Positions 9,509 through 18,083 of a stretch of DNA of 64,000 nucleotides are shown one piece after another. The position numbers were made by a program, and so were the translations under genes. The notes under the pieces are model-generated. The model was not told where the DNA came from, searched no databases, and was given only the letters and a program-made list of their open reading frames with translations. The DNA comes from Thraustochytrium sp. TN22 (Eukaryota; Sar; Bigyra; Thraustochytrida; Thraustochytriidae), in assembly GCA_013306675.1 (NCBI GenBank), contig JABLUY010000024.1, positions 62,001-126,000 on the forward strand. The letters are read 5' to 3'. How positions within the stretch are numbered: the stretch's first letter is position 1; each line of letters opens with the position of its first letter.

Positions 9509-10387
9509 ATGCGGCGGCCGCGCGTGAGCGCTGCGTGGGCGGCGGTGGCGGTGGCGGGCCTGGCGGCGGGCGCGGCGAGCGCGCAAAAGGTGCACCTGGA
9601 GTCCGTGGCGGCGCTGACGTTCCGCAGGGGCCAGATGACGACGGGCCGCAGGTCGGCGCCCGTGCCGCAGCTAACGTGCGTGGGCGGCGACTGCGGCTAC
9701 CACGAGCCGGACGTGGTGCAGTGCAGGAACGTGGGCACGGACTCGTACGGCGAGGTGCAGTGGGCGTGCTCCGCGCAGCTGCCGGACGGCTACGACCTGG
9801 GTACCACGGACGTGGTGTGCGAGGGCTACGCCTCGAGGGAGGACCCATTCGTGCTGGCCGGCTCGTGCGGGCTCGAGTACACCATGTACCGCAGCGGTGG
9901 TGGCGGCGGCGGCGGCCGGGGCGCGTTCTCCACCTGGGGCAGCTATCCCTCGCACTCGTACCGCAAGTCGAGCAGCTGGTTCAGCACGCTGGTGAGCATG
10001 GTCATGGCCGGCACCGTCTTCAAAGTGCTGTACGACATCTTCTTCGGCCAGAGGGCTGGCAACGGCGCCGATCGGCGCCACCGCGGCACGCGCGACGGCT
10101 ACGGTAGGGGCGACGATGACGACTACTGGGGCGGCGGCGGCGGCGGCTGGGGTTGGGGGCGCAACTGGGGCAACAACTGCGAGCCGCGCTCTCGCGGTGG
10201 TGGCGGCCCGGGCTTCTGGTCAGGCCTCGGCCTTGGCGCCCTGGGCGCCTCCATGGCACGCGGTGGTGGCTACCGTCGGCCATACAACCATGGCGGCGGA
10301 GGCTGGGGCAGCGGCTACTCGGGAGGCAGCGGCGGTGGTGGCGGCGGCCACACCTCGCATGGGTATGGCGGCACGCGCCGACGCTAG
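9509..10387 (+). CDS. SARAF: SARAF (TMEM66) store-operated calcium entry regulator
   Basis: 292 residues. Residues 1-25 form a signal peptide ending ASAQ. The lumenal domain has the family signature: LTFRRGQMTTGRRSAPVPQLTCVGGDC, then EPDVVQCRNVG, EVQWACSAQLPDGY, VVCEGY and FVLAGSCGLEY, with paired cysteines. One membrane span follows (about residues 150-172, WFSTLVSMVMAGTVFKVLYDIFF), then a Gly/Arg/Trp-rich cytosolic tail. In animals SARAF sits in the ER membrane and promotes slow inactivation of STIM-Orai calcium entry. The lumenal half here matches closely, while the tail is glycine-rich and probably not equivalent to the animal inhibitory tail. Whether STIM or Orai partners exist here cannot be seen. 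Confidence 0.9.
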   Translation: MRRPRVSAAWAAVAVAGLAAGAASAQKVHLESVAALTFRRGQMTTGRRSAPVPQLTCVGGDCGYHEPDVVQCRNVGTDSYGEVQWACSAQLPDGYDLGTTDVVCEGYASREDPFVLAGSCGLEYTMYRSGGGGGGGRGAFSTWGSYPSHSYRKSSSWFSTLVSMVMAGTVFKVLYDIFFGQRAGNGADRRHRGTRDGYGRGDDDDYWGGGGGGWGWGRNWGNNCEPRSRGGGGPGFWSGLGLGALGASMARGGGYRRPYNHGGGGWGSGYSGGSGGGGGGHTSHGYGGTRRR

Positions 10388-10489
10388 ATCGCGCCGACGC
10401 GAGAGCGCGGCAACTGGAGAGCGCGACAACTGGAGAGCCCGATAATTGGGGAGCGAGAGAGCTTGAGCTCTCGCACTTTTTAAAACAGC

Positions 10490-10498
10490 TCACTGTCA
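10490..10498 (+). promoter_or_regulatory. TCACTGTCA motif copy between SARAF and PAT1 stop codons
   Basis: Lies in the 215-bp convergent gap between SARAF and PAT1. A plain promoter role is therefore not obvious here. Confidence 0.25.
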
Positions 10499-10602
10499 AC
10501 GTAGATGAAGATGAAGATGAGGTTGCGATGCGCCTGTAAAGAAAAAGGCATGGATTCTAGCAACGGATGAAGGAACGCAGGGTAGCGGTCGGGCAAGTTG
10601 GC

Positions 10603-12624
10603 TCAAGCCGAGGCGGCCTGGCCCTCCTCGAGGGCCGTGACGGCGCGCTGCATGATAGCGTAAAAGCTCTCGGAGGCGGTCTGCCAAGCCTGCTGCGGCG
10701 GCGTGCCCGGCCCGTAGTTGCCGGAGAGCGCCTTGCCGTGCTGCAGCATGGTGCGGATGACCTCCTGGCCAGCTGGGATGTGCACGAAGACGCTGAGCAC
10801 GGGCGGGCTCTGCTCGAAGACCGCGCGCGTCTTCTCGAGGCACTGGGTGACAAAGGCCAGGTCGTCAACGTGGCGAAACTCGTCCGCGAAGGTGGCGGCC
10901 GCGAGAAGGTCGATGCGCGCCTCCTCGTCCGCGACCGGATCCTCGTCCTGGCCGTCCGGGTTACGGCAGACAAAGTAGGCGCAGTTGGTGCAAAAGGTGC
11001 GGAGGATGGAGCGCAGGTGCGGCTGCAGCAGGCACGGAATGGCCCGCAGCACGAGCTGGCGGCCCTTGGGCGTCCAGATGAGCAGAAAGAGCGCCTCCCA
11101 GCCGGCGATGAGCTCAACCTCCTGCGCAGGGTCATAGGTGCCGGTCTCGTCAATGACGGAAGGGTAACCCAGCAGCTCGCCGAGCGCGTTGCAGAGGACG
11201 ATCTGGCGCTGCTGCAGCGCGCTGATGGCGTCCTTGATAACCGCAACGTAGTCGTCGTCCGCCCTGTGGCGCATCTGGTCCCCGCGGACGGATTCCAGCT
11301 TGACCTCCAGCAGACGGTGCACGTCCTCGATCTCGAAGAGCTTCTTGGCGATGCGCTCGAGGATGCCGCGCATGATCCAAATCTGGCCCTGGAAGGTGCC
11401 GCCGCCCTCCTGCTTCTGCATGGCGATGAGCTCGCGCGGCCGCTTCAGATTGGTGCGCACCGAGCGGCCCAGCACGTTGTGCGACTCGTGCCACGTCTTG
11501 GTCTTGCGCACGAGCGACGCCTTGCTGATCTGCGTCGTGTCCAGGTGGCCCGGCAGCTCCGACATGGGCAGCGGCCCGCGCATGTGAAGCATGCTCATGG
11601 CTGTGGCCGGCGACCCGTTCAGCAGCGCCTGCATCTCGGCCAGAAGGTCTGACGGCCGAGACTTCTGCACGCTGCCCATTTGCGCCTGCATCATGTCCTT
11701 CTGCTGCTTCTCCTTGAGCTTGATGGCGTAGTAGTCGTCGTCGAACTCGCTGCCGCTCGAGAGCGCCATCTGCTGGTGCTTGACAATGCGGAAGAGCTCC
11801 GACCCGGTCATGCGCTTGGTGTTGCGCATGCGCATGCGCTCCGAGCAGCGGATCGGCCGATACGCGTGGCCCTCATGCGCCGGCAGGTGCTCGTCCTCGG
11901 ACGGCGGCAGCGGCGGCGCACCGTACGGCGCCTGAAACCCGCGCGGAGGCGGCGGCATGCGGTGCTGGCCCATCATGGCGGGCGGCGGCGGCCCCGGCGG
12001 CGGCATGCCCTGACCAAAGTAAGCACCCGGCGGCGGTCCGCGCGGCGGCATCATCATCGGCGGCATGAACTGACCGGGCGGCGGCTGCTGCTGCTGATGG
12101 TACGGCGACGGAGGTTGCTGCTGCTGCTGCTGCTGAAGGTACTGCGGCGGCTGCTGGTACTGCATCTGCGGCGACGGCATGCCAGGCGGCGGGCCGGACC
12201 CGGGGCCGCGCGGCGGCTGTTGCGGTGACGGCGCGTACCCCGGCGGGGGCTGCTGACCTTGCTGTTGCTGCTGCTGGTACGGCTGCTGATGGTACTGCGG
12301 CGGCTGCGGCGGCTGCTGCGGCTCCGAGAGGGCAAACTCGAGTGCCGATGCGAGCTGGTCCGCCTCAAAGTCCAGGTCCTGCGCTCCTTGCGCGTGCCGC
12401 TGCATGCGCTGCGTCGCGTTCTGCAGGTCGTAGTCGTAAGGTTGTTGCTGCTGCTGCTGCTGCTGCTGCTGCATATGCGGCGGCTGCTGTTGCTGCTGCT
12501 GCTGCGGCGGCGGCGGCACGGGCTGTCGCGCAGTGCTCGCGTACGTGGTCGCAGGCGCCACCAAGTTCAGGCGGCGCATGTCGTCCAGCACGTCCGCGGC
12601 GTTGTAGCCGTTGTTGGACGCCAT
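10603..12624 (-). CDS. PAT1: PAT1-family mRNA decapping activator
   Basis: 673 residues from ATG at 12624 (MASNNGYNAADVLDDMRRLNL). An in-frame upstream stretch to 12987 is Arg/Ala-rich and not family-like. Residues ~40-250 are rich in Gln and Pro, including several poly-Gln runs and PPPG blocks, typical of the disordered phase-separating part of Pat1. The C-terminal half is the conserved helical PAT1 domain, with an MTGSELFRIVKHQ segment, a LVRKTKTWHESHNVLGRSV segment, LFEIEDVHRLLEVKLESV, and PKGRQLVLRAIPCLL near the end. PAT1 bridges the Lsm1-7 ring, DDX6/Dhh1 and the decapping enzyme in P-bodies. The cognate partners are not in this window. Confidence 0.88.
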   Translation of the reverse strand: MASNNGYNAADVLDDMRRLNLVAPATTYASTARQPVPPPPQQQQQQQPPHMQQQQQQQQQQPYDYDLQNATQRMQRHAQGAQDLDFEADQLASALEFALSEPQQPPQPPQYHQQPYQQQQQQGQQPPPGYAPSPQQPPRGPGSGPPPGMPSPQMQYQQPPQYLQQQQQQQPPSPYHQQQQPPPGQFMPPMMMPPRGPPPGAYFGQGMPPPGPPPPAMMGQHRMPPPPRGFQAPYGAPPLPPSEDEHLPAHEGHAYRPIRCSERMRMRNTKRMTGSELFRIVKHQQMALSSGSEFDDDYYAIKLKEKQQKDMMQAQMGSVQKSRPSDLLAEMQALLNGSPATAMSMLHMRGPLPMSELPGHLDTTQISKASLVRKTKTWHESHNVLGRSVRTNLKRPRELIAMQKQEGGGTFQGQIWIMRGILERIAKKLFEIEDVHRLLEVKLESVRGDQMRHRADDDYVAVIKDAISALQQRQIVLCNALGELLGYPSVIDETGTYDPAQEVELIAGWEALFLLIWTPKGRQLVLRAIPCLLQPHLRSILRTFCTNCAYFVCRNPDGQDEDPVADEEARIDLLAAATFADEFRHVDDLAFVTQCLEKTRAVFEQSPPVLSVFVHIPAGQEVIRTMLQHGKALSGNYGPGTPPQQAWQTASESFYAIMQRAVTALEEGQAASA

Positions 12625-13406
12625 GGTGCTGGCCGCGTGCTTTGCGTCGCCGGCGAAGCTCGTCGCCGCGGCGGACGCCGCTTCGGCTGCTCGCGCCTTC
12701 GCTCTCTCTCGCTCACGCGCGCGAGCGCGCGGGCGGGACGCCGCGGCGCCGGGGCGCCACTCGCGCTCTCCTCGCGCACGCGCGCGCCACAGGCGGGCGG
12801 ACGGGCGGAGCGCGGCCGAGTGAAGGGTCGCGAAGATCGTCTGCTGCAGGCAAGAAGGCAGCGCCGCAAACGGCGCGGCCGGCGAGAACCCCTGGAACGC
12901 TTGGAGCATCGGAACTGTTGTGGCGGGCTGACAGGGATCTCGAGGACACGAAGGCAAAGCGCGTGCTAAAATACGACTGTGACGCACAACAAAACATCGG
13001 GTTCGGGTCTATTGCTATCATGCCACGCAGCCGAAGGGGCTGCGGCGTGCGTGGAATAGGGGCATGCGTGCAGACCGTGTCACGTGGCGATCACATCCGT
13101 CTCCATGCAGATGGGGCGATACACAAAAAAAGTACCACGATGCCTACCCGTAGAGGCGAAGCTAACAAACCTGCACTATGGCTTGGTAAGCGAAAGATCT
13201 TCTCAGAATCCCGGTCTCACAGCACCGACAACGGAGGGCAAGGCCAAAAGGAGAGTCATGCCTCACCCAAAAGAAGAGTCATGCCTCACCCCAAAAGAAG
13301 AGTCATACCTCACCCAAAAGAAGAGTCATGCCTCACCCCGCACTCTGCCGTCCGAGTCTGCCATCTAAGCCTACATACCGCGGCTGGCCCTCTCCACTGC
13401 GGCTGC
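12625..13406. other. Intergenic region with tandem repeat, between PAT1 start and HYPK stop
   Basis: It is the upstream region of PAT1 and the 3' side of HYPK, both on the minus strand. The first 350 bases are very GC-rich and encode only low-complexity Arg/Ala frames. A four-copy minisatellite lies at 13246-13339. No gene supported. Confidence 0.45.
13246..13339. repeat. Minisatellite, four copies of a 23-24 bp unit
   Basis: Unit is AAAAGAAGAGTCATGCCTCA plus three or four C. Copies follow each other directly and differ at one or two bases. There are no spacers, so it is not a CRISPR-like array. Confidence 0.9.
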
Positions 13407-13715
13407 TCACGGCGCGATCAGCGTGGCAAGCGCCTTCTGCAGGTCGCCGCCCGCGATGCGCAGCGTGCGCAGCGCGGCGTTCTTGTCGAGTTCGAACTCG
13501 CTCATGACAAGCTTGAGGTCGTCCTCCGCCACGGACACCTTGGCGAGCTCCTGCTCGCGGGCGAGCTCGGCCTCCTTGGCCTTGGTCTCGGCGGCGGCCA
13601 GCTCCTGCAGCGCCTCCTGGATCGACTGGCCCGACGCGTTGGCGCCCGACGCTCCGGCCTCCTCGCCCTCGTTCATGCGCTCCAGCGCCGCGCTCTGCGC
13701 CTCCGACTTGGCCAT
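13407..13715 (-). CDS. HYPK: HYPK-like NatA regulator with UBA-type C terminus
   Basis: 102 residues from ATG at 13715 (MAKSEAQSAALERM). The N half is acidic and helical. The C-terminal ~45 residues (KVSVAEDDLKLVMSEFELDKNAALRTLRIAGGDLQKALATLI) match the HYPK/NACA-type UBA fold, including the VxxEDxxLxMxEFEL...AxRTLR pattern. HYPK binds the NAA10-NAA15 (NatA) N-terminal acetyltransferase at the ribosome and tunes its activity, besides acting as a chaperone. Length agrees with the animal and plant proteins (about 110-130). It is transcribed divergently from TOM5, with 383 bp between the start codons. Confidence 0.85.
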   Translation of the reverse strand: MAKSEAQSAALERMNEGEEAGASGANASGQSIQEALQELAAAETKAKEAELAREQELAKVSVAEDDLKLVMSEFELDKNAALRTLRIAGGDLQKALATLIAP

Positions 13716-14098
13716 CGTGCCGCCCGCCGCCGCCGCCAAGCGCGCGCCGCCCGCCTCGGTCTCAGAGTCTGCGCTCTGCCTGCCTGCGGCGCGCCTGCCT
13801 TCTTTCCCCGGCGCCAGCTCTACTTGCGCGCGCCGGCCGCCCACTTGCGCGGCGGCGGCCAGCAGTTGCGCGGCGCCGGCGCAAGTGGCGCGACCGCGCA
13901 TTGATGAGTGGCGGCGCGGCCGCCGCGAAGCATGACGATGATGATCAGGCGGTGGCCGGCAGAATCGCGACGCCCGCGCCCGCGCCCTCGCACGTGAGCA
14001 GAGAGAGGAGCTGCTCCGAGCGCCCGCACGTACGCACGCTCGCTCGCTCGCACGCAAGCAAGCAAGCAGGCAAGACAGGCCGCGCGCAGAGAAGAAAG
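13716..14098. promoter_or_regulatory. Divergent HYPK/TOM5 intergenic region
   Basis: 383 bp between two divergent start codons, so it must include both promoters and 5' leaders. GC-rich, with a (AAGC)n-like run just upstream of TOM5 at about 14053-14075. No TATA-like element is evident. Confidence 0.4.
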
Positions 14099-14233
14099 AT
14101 GATGATGCAGCAGCCGGAGATTGACTACGCCGCCGTGCGGCAGGACATCAAGGTCAAGGCGGGCCTGCTCCTCACGTACCTGGCGCTTGTGCGCGTGGCG
14201 CCGCTCGTCATCGACCTCGTGGCCGGCTTCTAA
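14099..14233 (+). CDS. TOM5: TOM5-like small subunit of the mitochondrial import pore
   Basis: 44 residues (MMMQQPEIDYAAVRQDIKVK...), with three successive ATG codons at 14099, 14102 and 14105; any could initiate. The C-terminal half is one membrane span with the pattern LLxYLALVRVAPLVIDL, which parallels animal TOMM5 (FLIYVALLRVTPFILKKL), including the conserved proline in the span. An acidic and basic N-terminal helix precedes it, as in Tom5. Tom5 is a tail-anchored subunit of the TOM complex in the outer mitochondrial membrane. The assignment rests on a short but distinctive match, and TOM6/7 are less similar. Confidence 0.7.
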   Translation: MMMQQPEIDYAAVRQDIKVKAGLLLTYLALVRVAPLVIDLVAGF

Positions 14234-14351
14234 GCGGGAGAGGCTCATGCGCGAGCGGTGACGAAGCCTGACCCAAGCGTCCTAGGCGCGGACTGGCGCG
14301 CGGGTACAAGCCCGCCTCCGGACGAGCGGGCGTCGCCTTTGCTTTCGCTTC

Positions 14352-14438
14352 GCACGCCTTCGCCTTCGCCTTCGCCTTCGCCTTCGCCTTCGCCTTCGCC
14401 TTCGAGTTCGCCTTCGCCTTCGAGTTCGCCTTCGCCTT
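14352..14438. repeat. Hexamer microsatellite (CGCCTT)n
   Basis: About 14 copies of a CTTCGC hexamer, the later ones interrupted by GAG in place of GCC. It lies between the stop codons of TOM5 and the PAP2 gene. Confidence 0.9.
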
Positions 14439-14582
14439 GCGAGCTCTCGCTTCGCTCGCCCATCTACTAGCATTTGCCTCACATGAAGCATTTTAGACAC
14501 TTGACCTGCTCCGACATGCCACGCTCTTCTCTTTCACTATCAATTACATTCGCCGGCAGGATCATTCGCCAGCGATTCCACA

Positions 14583-15743
14583 TCAAATGCCAAGCCACGC
14601 AAAGGCAGCCGGCGCAATGATGAGAATCACGGGCGGGACCGTTGCGAACCGCAGGTAGCAGAGTGCCAAGGCGGCCAGGCGCGAGTAGGGCTGCACAATC
14701 TTGTCCAAGGCGCGAACGGCAAAATAAATGCCAAGGAGAATGCCCAGACCCACCGGGCAGCGCGCCAGCCCGTGCAGAAACGAGTCCGGCAGCTCAAAGG
14801 GCGTATAGTTGGACTCGCCCACCGCGAGGCCGCCCACGACGCCGCACATGCCCACGTAGAGTCGCAGCGGCACCTCGGCCGGCTCGAGCTTCTTGTTGGG
14901 GCCGATCCACTTGGCCGCGTTCTCGAGCCATGCCGCCGGGACCTCAAACTTCGTCATCTCCGCGTAGCCTGCCAGGACGAACCCGAGCAGCACGAGCGAG
15001 AAGCCAAGCCCCATCACCGTCCGCTCCTCTGCGGTGCGCGCATACAGCTCGGTCTGGTCCGCCACGTGGAGGGCCAAAAGCAAGCCAGCGCCCAGCGCCG
15101 CGCCGAGCCAGGCGCCCACCGCGACGTCGTGCGGGTAGTGCATGCCCTCGAAGACGCGCGAGAAAGAGACGGCGAGGGCCAGCACAAAGGGCCAGAGCGC
15201 CTCGAGCGCGCGCGCAAAGTACACCGCCAGGCTGAAGGTGATCATGGCGTGGCTGCTGGGGAAGGACAGCTCGTGCGCCGCGCAGTTGCCGAGCTGCCGC
15301 ACAGACTTGTCCACCCAGGTCGGCCGCGGGTGCTTAAAGGTCCACTTGATGAGCCCGTTGGTGATCTCCGAGATGGGAATCAGCCAGATCGCCTCTGTGC
15401 CCCATCGCGTGTTGCCGCACCAGCACATGACCGCGAAGAAGACGACCAGGCCATCACCGGTACACGCCTCGCCCAGCGCGTGCATGAGGCCGCCGAACCC
15501 GGGCACCTCGCCCAGGCGATCCTGCAGGACGCCGATCCAGCGACGTTCCTCCGCCAGCAGGTCGTCCCAGCGTGACCCGGACGCCTCGTCCTGCGGCTCG
15601 GCCCTGGCCTCGGCCTGGGCGATGGCCTCGGCCATGGCCTTGCCGCCGGGTGCCGACGCCGCCGTGGCCGCCGCCTCTACCGCCTCGCCGCCTGCTGCGG
15701 CGCACTCGGCGGGCGTCGCCAACGTCGCCACCGCCTGGACCAT
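14583..15743 (-). CDS. PAP2-family membrane phosphatase
   Basis: 386 residues. After an Ala/Glu-rich cytosolic N terminus (1-90) come several membrane spans. The three PAP2 active-site motifs are intact: K133 to P141 (KWTFKHPRP, motif KxxxxxxRP), PSSHA at 162-166 (motif PSGH) and SRVFEGMHYPHD at 195-206 (SRxxxxxHxxxD), with His202 and Asp206. Such enzymes remove phosphate from lipid phosphates such as phosphatidate, sphingosine-1-phosphate or dolichyl diphosphate. The long gap of spans after motif 3 (about 210-386) resembles the sphingosine-1-phosphate phosphatase branch more than short lipid phosphate phosphatases, but the substrate is not settled. Confidence 0.88.
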   Translation of the reverse strand: MVQAVATLATPAECAAAGGEAVEAAATAASAPGGKAMAEAIAQAEARAEPQDEASGSRWDDLLAEERRWIGVLQDRLGEVPGFGGLMHALGEACTGDGLVVFFAVMCWCGNTRWGTEAIWLIPISEITNGLIKWTFKHPRPTWVDKSVRQLGNCAAHELSFPSSHAMITFSLAVYFARALEALWPFVLALAVSFSRVFEGMHYPHDVAVGAWLGAALGAGLLLALHVADQTELYARTAEERTVMGLGFSLVLLGFVLAGYAEMTKFEVPAAWLENAAKWIGPNKKLEPAEVPLRLYVGMCGVVGGLAVGESNYTPFELPDSFLHGLARCPVGLGILLGIYFAVRALDKIVQPYSRLAALALCYLRFATVPPVILIIAPAAFAWLGI

Positions 15744-16275
15744 GCTGCCTGCGCCGCGCGAGAAGAACTTGCTTGCCGTACTGACCGTGAGCAGTCGCCG
15801 CGCCCCGCCACGTGTGCGTGCGTAACATTAGTAGTTGGTGCACAACTTGGTGCGACCAACTTGAAGGCCCAGCTGCGCTGCAGTGAGAGCGCTATCGCAG
15901 ACCACGACTGGATGTTGCACAACACTTGCGTTGAATGTGGACCTGGAGTCCGAATGCACCGCTGCTGCGCTGCTGCGAACGCCAACGAGACCTGAAGCAA
16001 GGCTGATCAAGGCATAAAGAATCACATGATGCTGATTTTTTAAAGTCCAAGAAGAACGACCACAAAGGGTGCGGCGACCTAGCTAGCTAGCTAGCTTGCT
16101 TGCTAGCTAGCTAGCTAGCTTGCTATAGCTAGCTAGCTAGCTTGCTTGCTTGCTTGCTTGCTTGTCAGTGGTGGTGCGTCGGAATGTCTTCAGCTGACTT
16201 AGCTTGGAGCAAACCACATAGGCCGCGGCAAGGAATCATGCAAGCAAGCGGCGTAGGACACATCCTGATCGCTCA
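15744..16275. other. Intergenic region with CTAG-type microsatellite
   Basis: Between the start of the PAP2 gene and the stop of the S28 peptidase gene, both on the minus strand. It contains the (GCTA)/(GCTT) array at 16079-16164. Otherwise nothing is recognised. Confidence 0.5.
16079..16164. repeat. Tetranucleotide microsatellite (GCTA)n/(GCTT)n
   Basis: 86 bp of alternating GCTA and GCTT blocks, one interrupted by TATA. GCTAGC is self-complementary, so the strand can fold back on itself. Confidence 0.95.
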
Positions 16276-17784
16276 TCACGCCTCGGCGAGCTCTTCGGAC
16301 GGCTCGCGTTGACTCTTGGTCCAGCGAAGCAGGGCGTCGTACTCAATTACGCGCGCATGCCGCATATCCTCCGAGTCGTGAGGGTGCGAGAACATGAGGT
16401 CGACGTGGTGGCCGCCCTCGGCGATGTTGACCACGGTCAGGTCGCGGCGCCGCTGTTCGTGCGGGTGGAGGTCCGGCTGCAGATCCGTCACGGACCCACT
16501 GCTCCACGGATCCGCAAGGCCATTGGAAAACACCACGTTGGAGGCGGAGTGCAGGAGCGTGCGACGGTCGCCGTAGCGGCGGCGGATCAGCGTCATGTCG
16601 GGCTCCACGCCTACGAAATGAGCACATGCCTCGCGCACCGCACTGGCGGAGTTCGGGTAGGAGAAGAACATGTCCGTAGTGCCCGTCATGGCAAAGTAGA
16701 ACTCCTCCGGGAAAAACTCCGTGCAGAACTGGTGGCTCCAGTTCGGCCCCGAGAAGCGGTCGCCCGTCTCCACCGTACGCGGCACGTCCAGGCAGGTCGC
16801 CGCGCCTGACGCGTTTGCAAAGACGCCTGCGGCCGCAAAGAGACCCTGCAGCGGATCGTCCTCGCGGCCGCCCGCGGCGCAGGCCGCCTTGATCGGGTAC
16901 GCCGGCAGCAAGACCGACGGGTCGCCGCTCACGTACGAGCTCGGGTACGGGAAGTGGCCCATGGCCATCGTGTCAAAGGCGTTGGCCACAAAGAGCGCGA
17001 CGTCGAGGGCGGACGCGGGCTCCTCGCACAGCTGACCGGCCTCATGCAGGTCGGCGGGCTCCGCTTCGAGCAGGCGCTTGAAGCCCTCGCGGACCCATTC
17101 GGCGCACTCCTCGCCGGCTGTCTTGGTCACCACGCGCCAGTAGGCGTTACCGTCGTCCTCGTAAAAGGACAAGCCCGCGCCGCGAAAGGCCAGCACTGGC
17201 GCGCTCGCTGCAATGGCGCCGGCGATCAGCCCTGGGTACTGCATGCGGAAGAAGAGCGCAAGCATGCCGCCGTACGAGCCGCCAATGGCCACCGCCTTGG
17301 AGGACCACGCGCTGTGATTGGCCTGGAAGGAGTACAGTAGCGCCGCGTAGTCCGCCAGGGCTTGGTCATGATTCAAGTACTTGAGGTCCTCGTTGCCTCG
17401 GATCAGCGACTTGCCGTAGTACCGGTGCTCCGCGAAGATGACCGCGGCACGCAGTCTTGGTGCCGACTCCCAGATGAGCCCAGTCGCGTTCACGTAGAGG
17501 CCCACGTCCGCCTCATTGCCGTTGTAGAAGAGAATCGGCGACCCATCTCCGCCCCAGTGCTCCAGGCTCACGTACCAGCGCTGCGCGTAGAGCTCGGTTG
17601 ACGCGCCAAAGTGGTCCACACGGTTCCAGAACCACCGCTCCTCCACATGCTCCATGGGCACGAAGCCATTTTCGACGCCCCGCAGCGTCGCACGGCTCGC
17701 CGAGGCCGGCGACTGCAACATGGTCGCCGCCATCACCATGAGCAGGGTCAAAGCCCTGAACGACGGCCCGCTCCACCACCCCAT
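16276..17784 (-). CDS. S28-family serine peptidase (lysosomal Pro-X carboxypeptidase / DPP2 type)
   Basis: 502 residues from ATG at 17784 (MGWWSGPSFRALTLLMVM...), chosen because it begins a clean signal peptide ending near SASA; the frame extends 26 codons upstream with a basic stretch. The mature part has the family landmarks: RVDHF near the N terminus, FYNGNEAD, FAEHRYYGKS, the nucleophile elbow GGSYGG (Ser near residue 168), the Asp in NGLADPWSSG (~423) and the His in EGGHHVDL (~460). S28 enzymes cleave after proline from either end of peptides in lysosomes or outside the cell. NxS/T sites support passage through the secretory pathway. The exact specificity (PRCP or DPP2) is not decided. 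Confidence 0.92.
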   Translation of the reverse strand: MGWWSGPSFRALTLLMVMAATMLQSPASASRATLRGVENGFVPMEHVEERWFWNRVDHFGASTELYAQRWYVSLEHWGGDGSPILFYNGNEADVGLYVNATGLIWESAPRLRAAVIFAEHRYYGKSLIRGNEDLKYLNHDQALADYAALLYSFQANHSAWSSKAVAIGGSYGGMLALFFRMQYPGLIAGAIAASAPVLAFRGAGLSFYEDDGNAYWRVVTKTAGEECAEWVREGFKRLLEAEPADLHEAGQLCEEPASALDVALFVANAFDTMAMGHFPYPSSYVSGDPSVLLPAYPIKAACAAGGREDDPLQGLFAAAGVFANASGAATCLDVPRTVETGDRFSGPNWSHQFCTEFFPEEFYFAMTGTTDMFFSYPNSASAVREACAHFVGVEPDMTLIRRRYGDRRTLLHSASNVVFSNGLADPWSSGSVTDLQPDLHPHEQRRRDLTVVNIAEGGHHVDLMFSHPHDSEDMRHARVIEYDALLRWTKSQREPSEELAEA

Positions 17785-18083
17785 GATTGGAGACGCCGCA
17801 GCCGCGCGAGAGGCCCGCCGCCCGCTGCAGGCGCGCTTCCTCGCCGCGCGCGCACGTGTCACGCGTCGCGCGCCGGTTCGTGGGTTTGCTGCGCGAGGCG
17901 CACTCGCCGGAGGCTCGCTCGTTGTAGGCTAGCCCGACAGGGGACACACAGGATCTTGTGTCACCATCAAAACGAGAGGAATTTAGGATGCTGCACAGTT
18001 TCCTATCAGATCAGTGGGCCGCTAAGCCCCGCTTTGTTGCCATCGTCGTCGTGGCCATCCATGCTTGTGATGAGCTGATCTGA
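17785..18083. other. Intergenic region between S28 peptidase start and SNF2 stop
   Basis: 299 bp, upstream side of the S28 peptidase gene. Nothing recognised. Confidence 0.4.

Noticed and set aside
12625-12987. N-terminal extension of PAT1
   Set aside because: Arg/Ala-rich reading of GC repeats; the start MASNNGYNAADVLDDMRRLNL fits better.
13246-13339. Possible CRISPR-like array
   Set aside because: Direct tandem units without spacers in a eukaryotic context; a minisatellite.
12225-13904. 559-codon plus-strand frame across PAT1 and HYPK
   Set aside because: Ala/Arg low complexity opposite poly-Gln codons of PAT1, then unrelated sequence; no recognisable domain.
14352-14438. Coding potential of the (CGCCTT)n array (Pro-Ser repeats)
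   Set aside because: Pure microsatellite between two stop codons.
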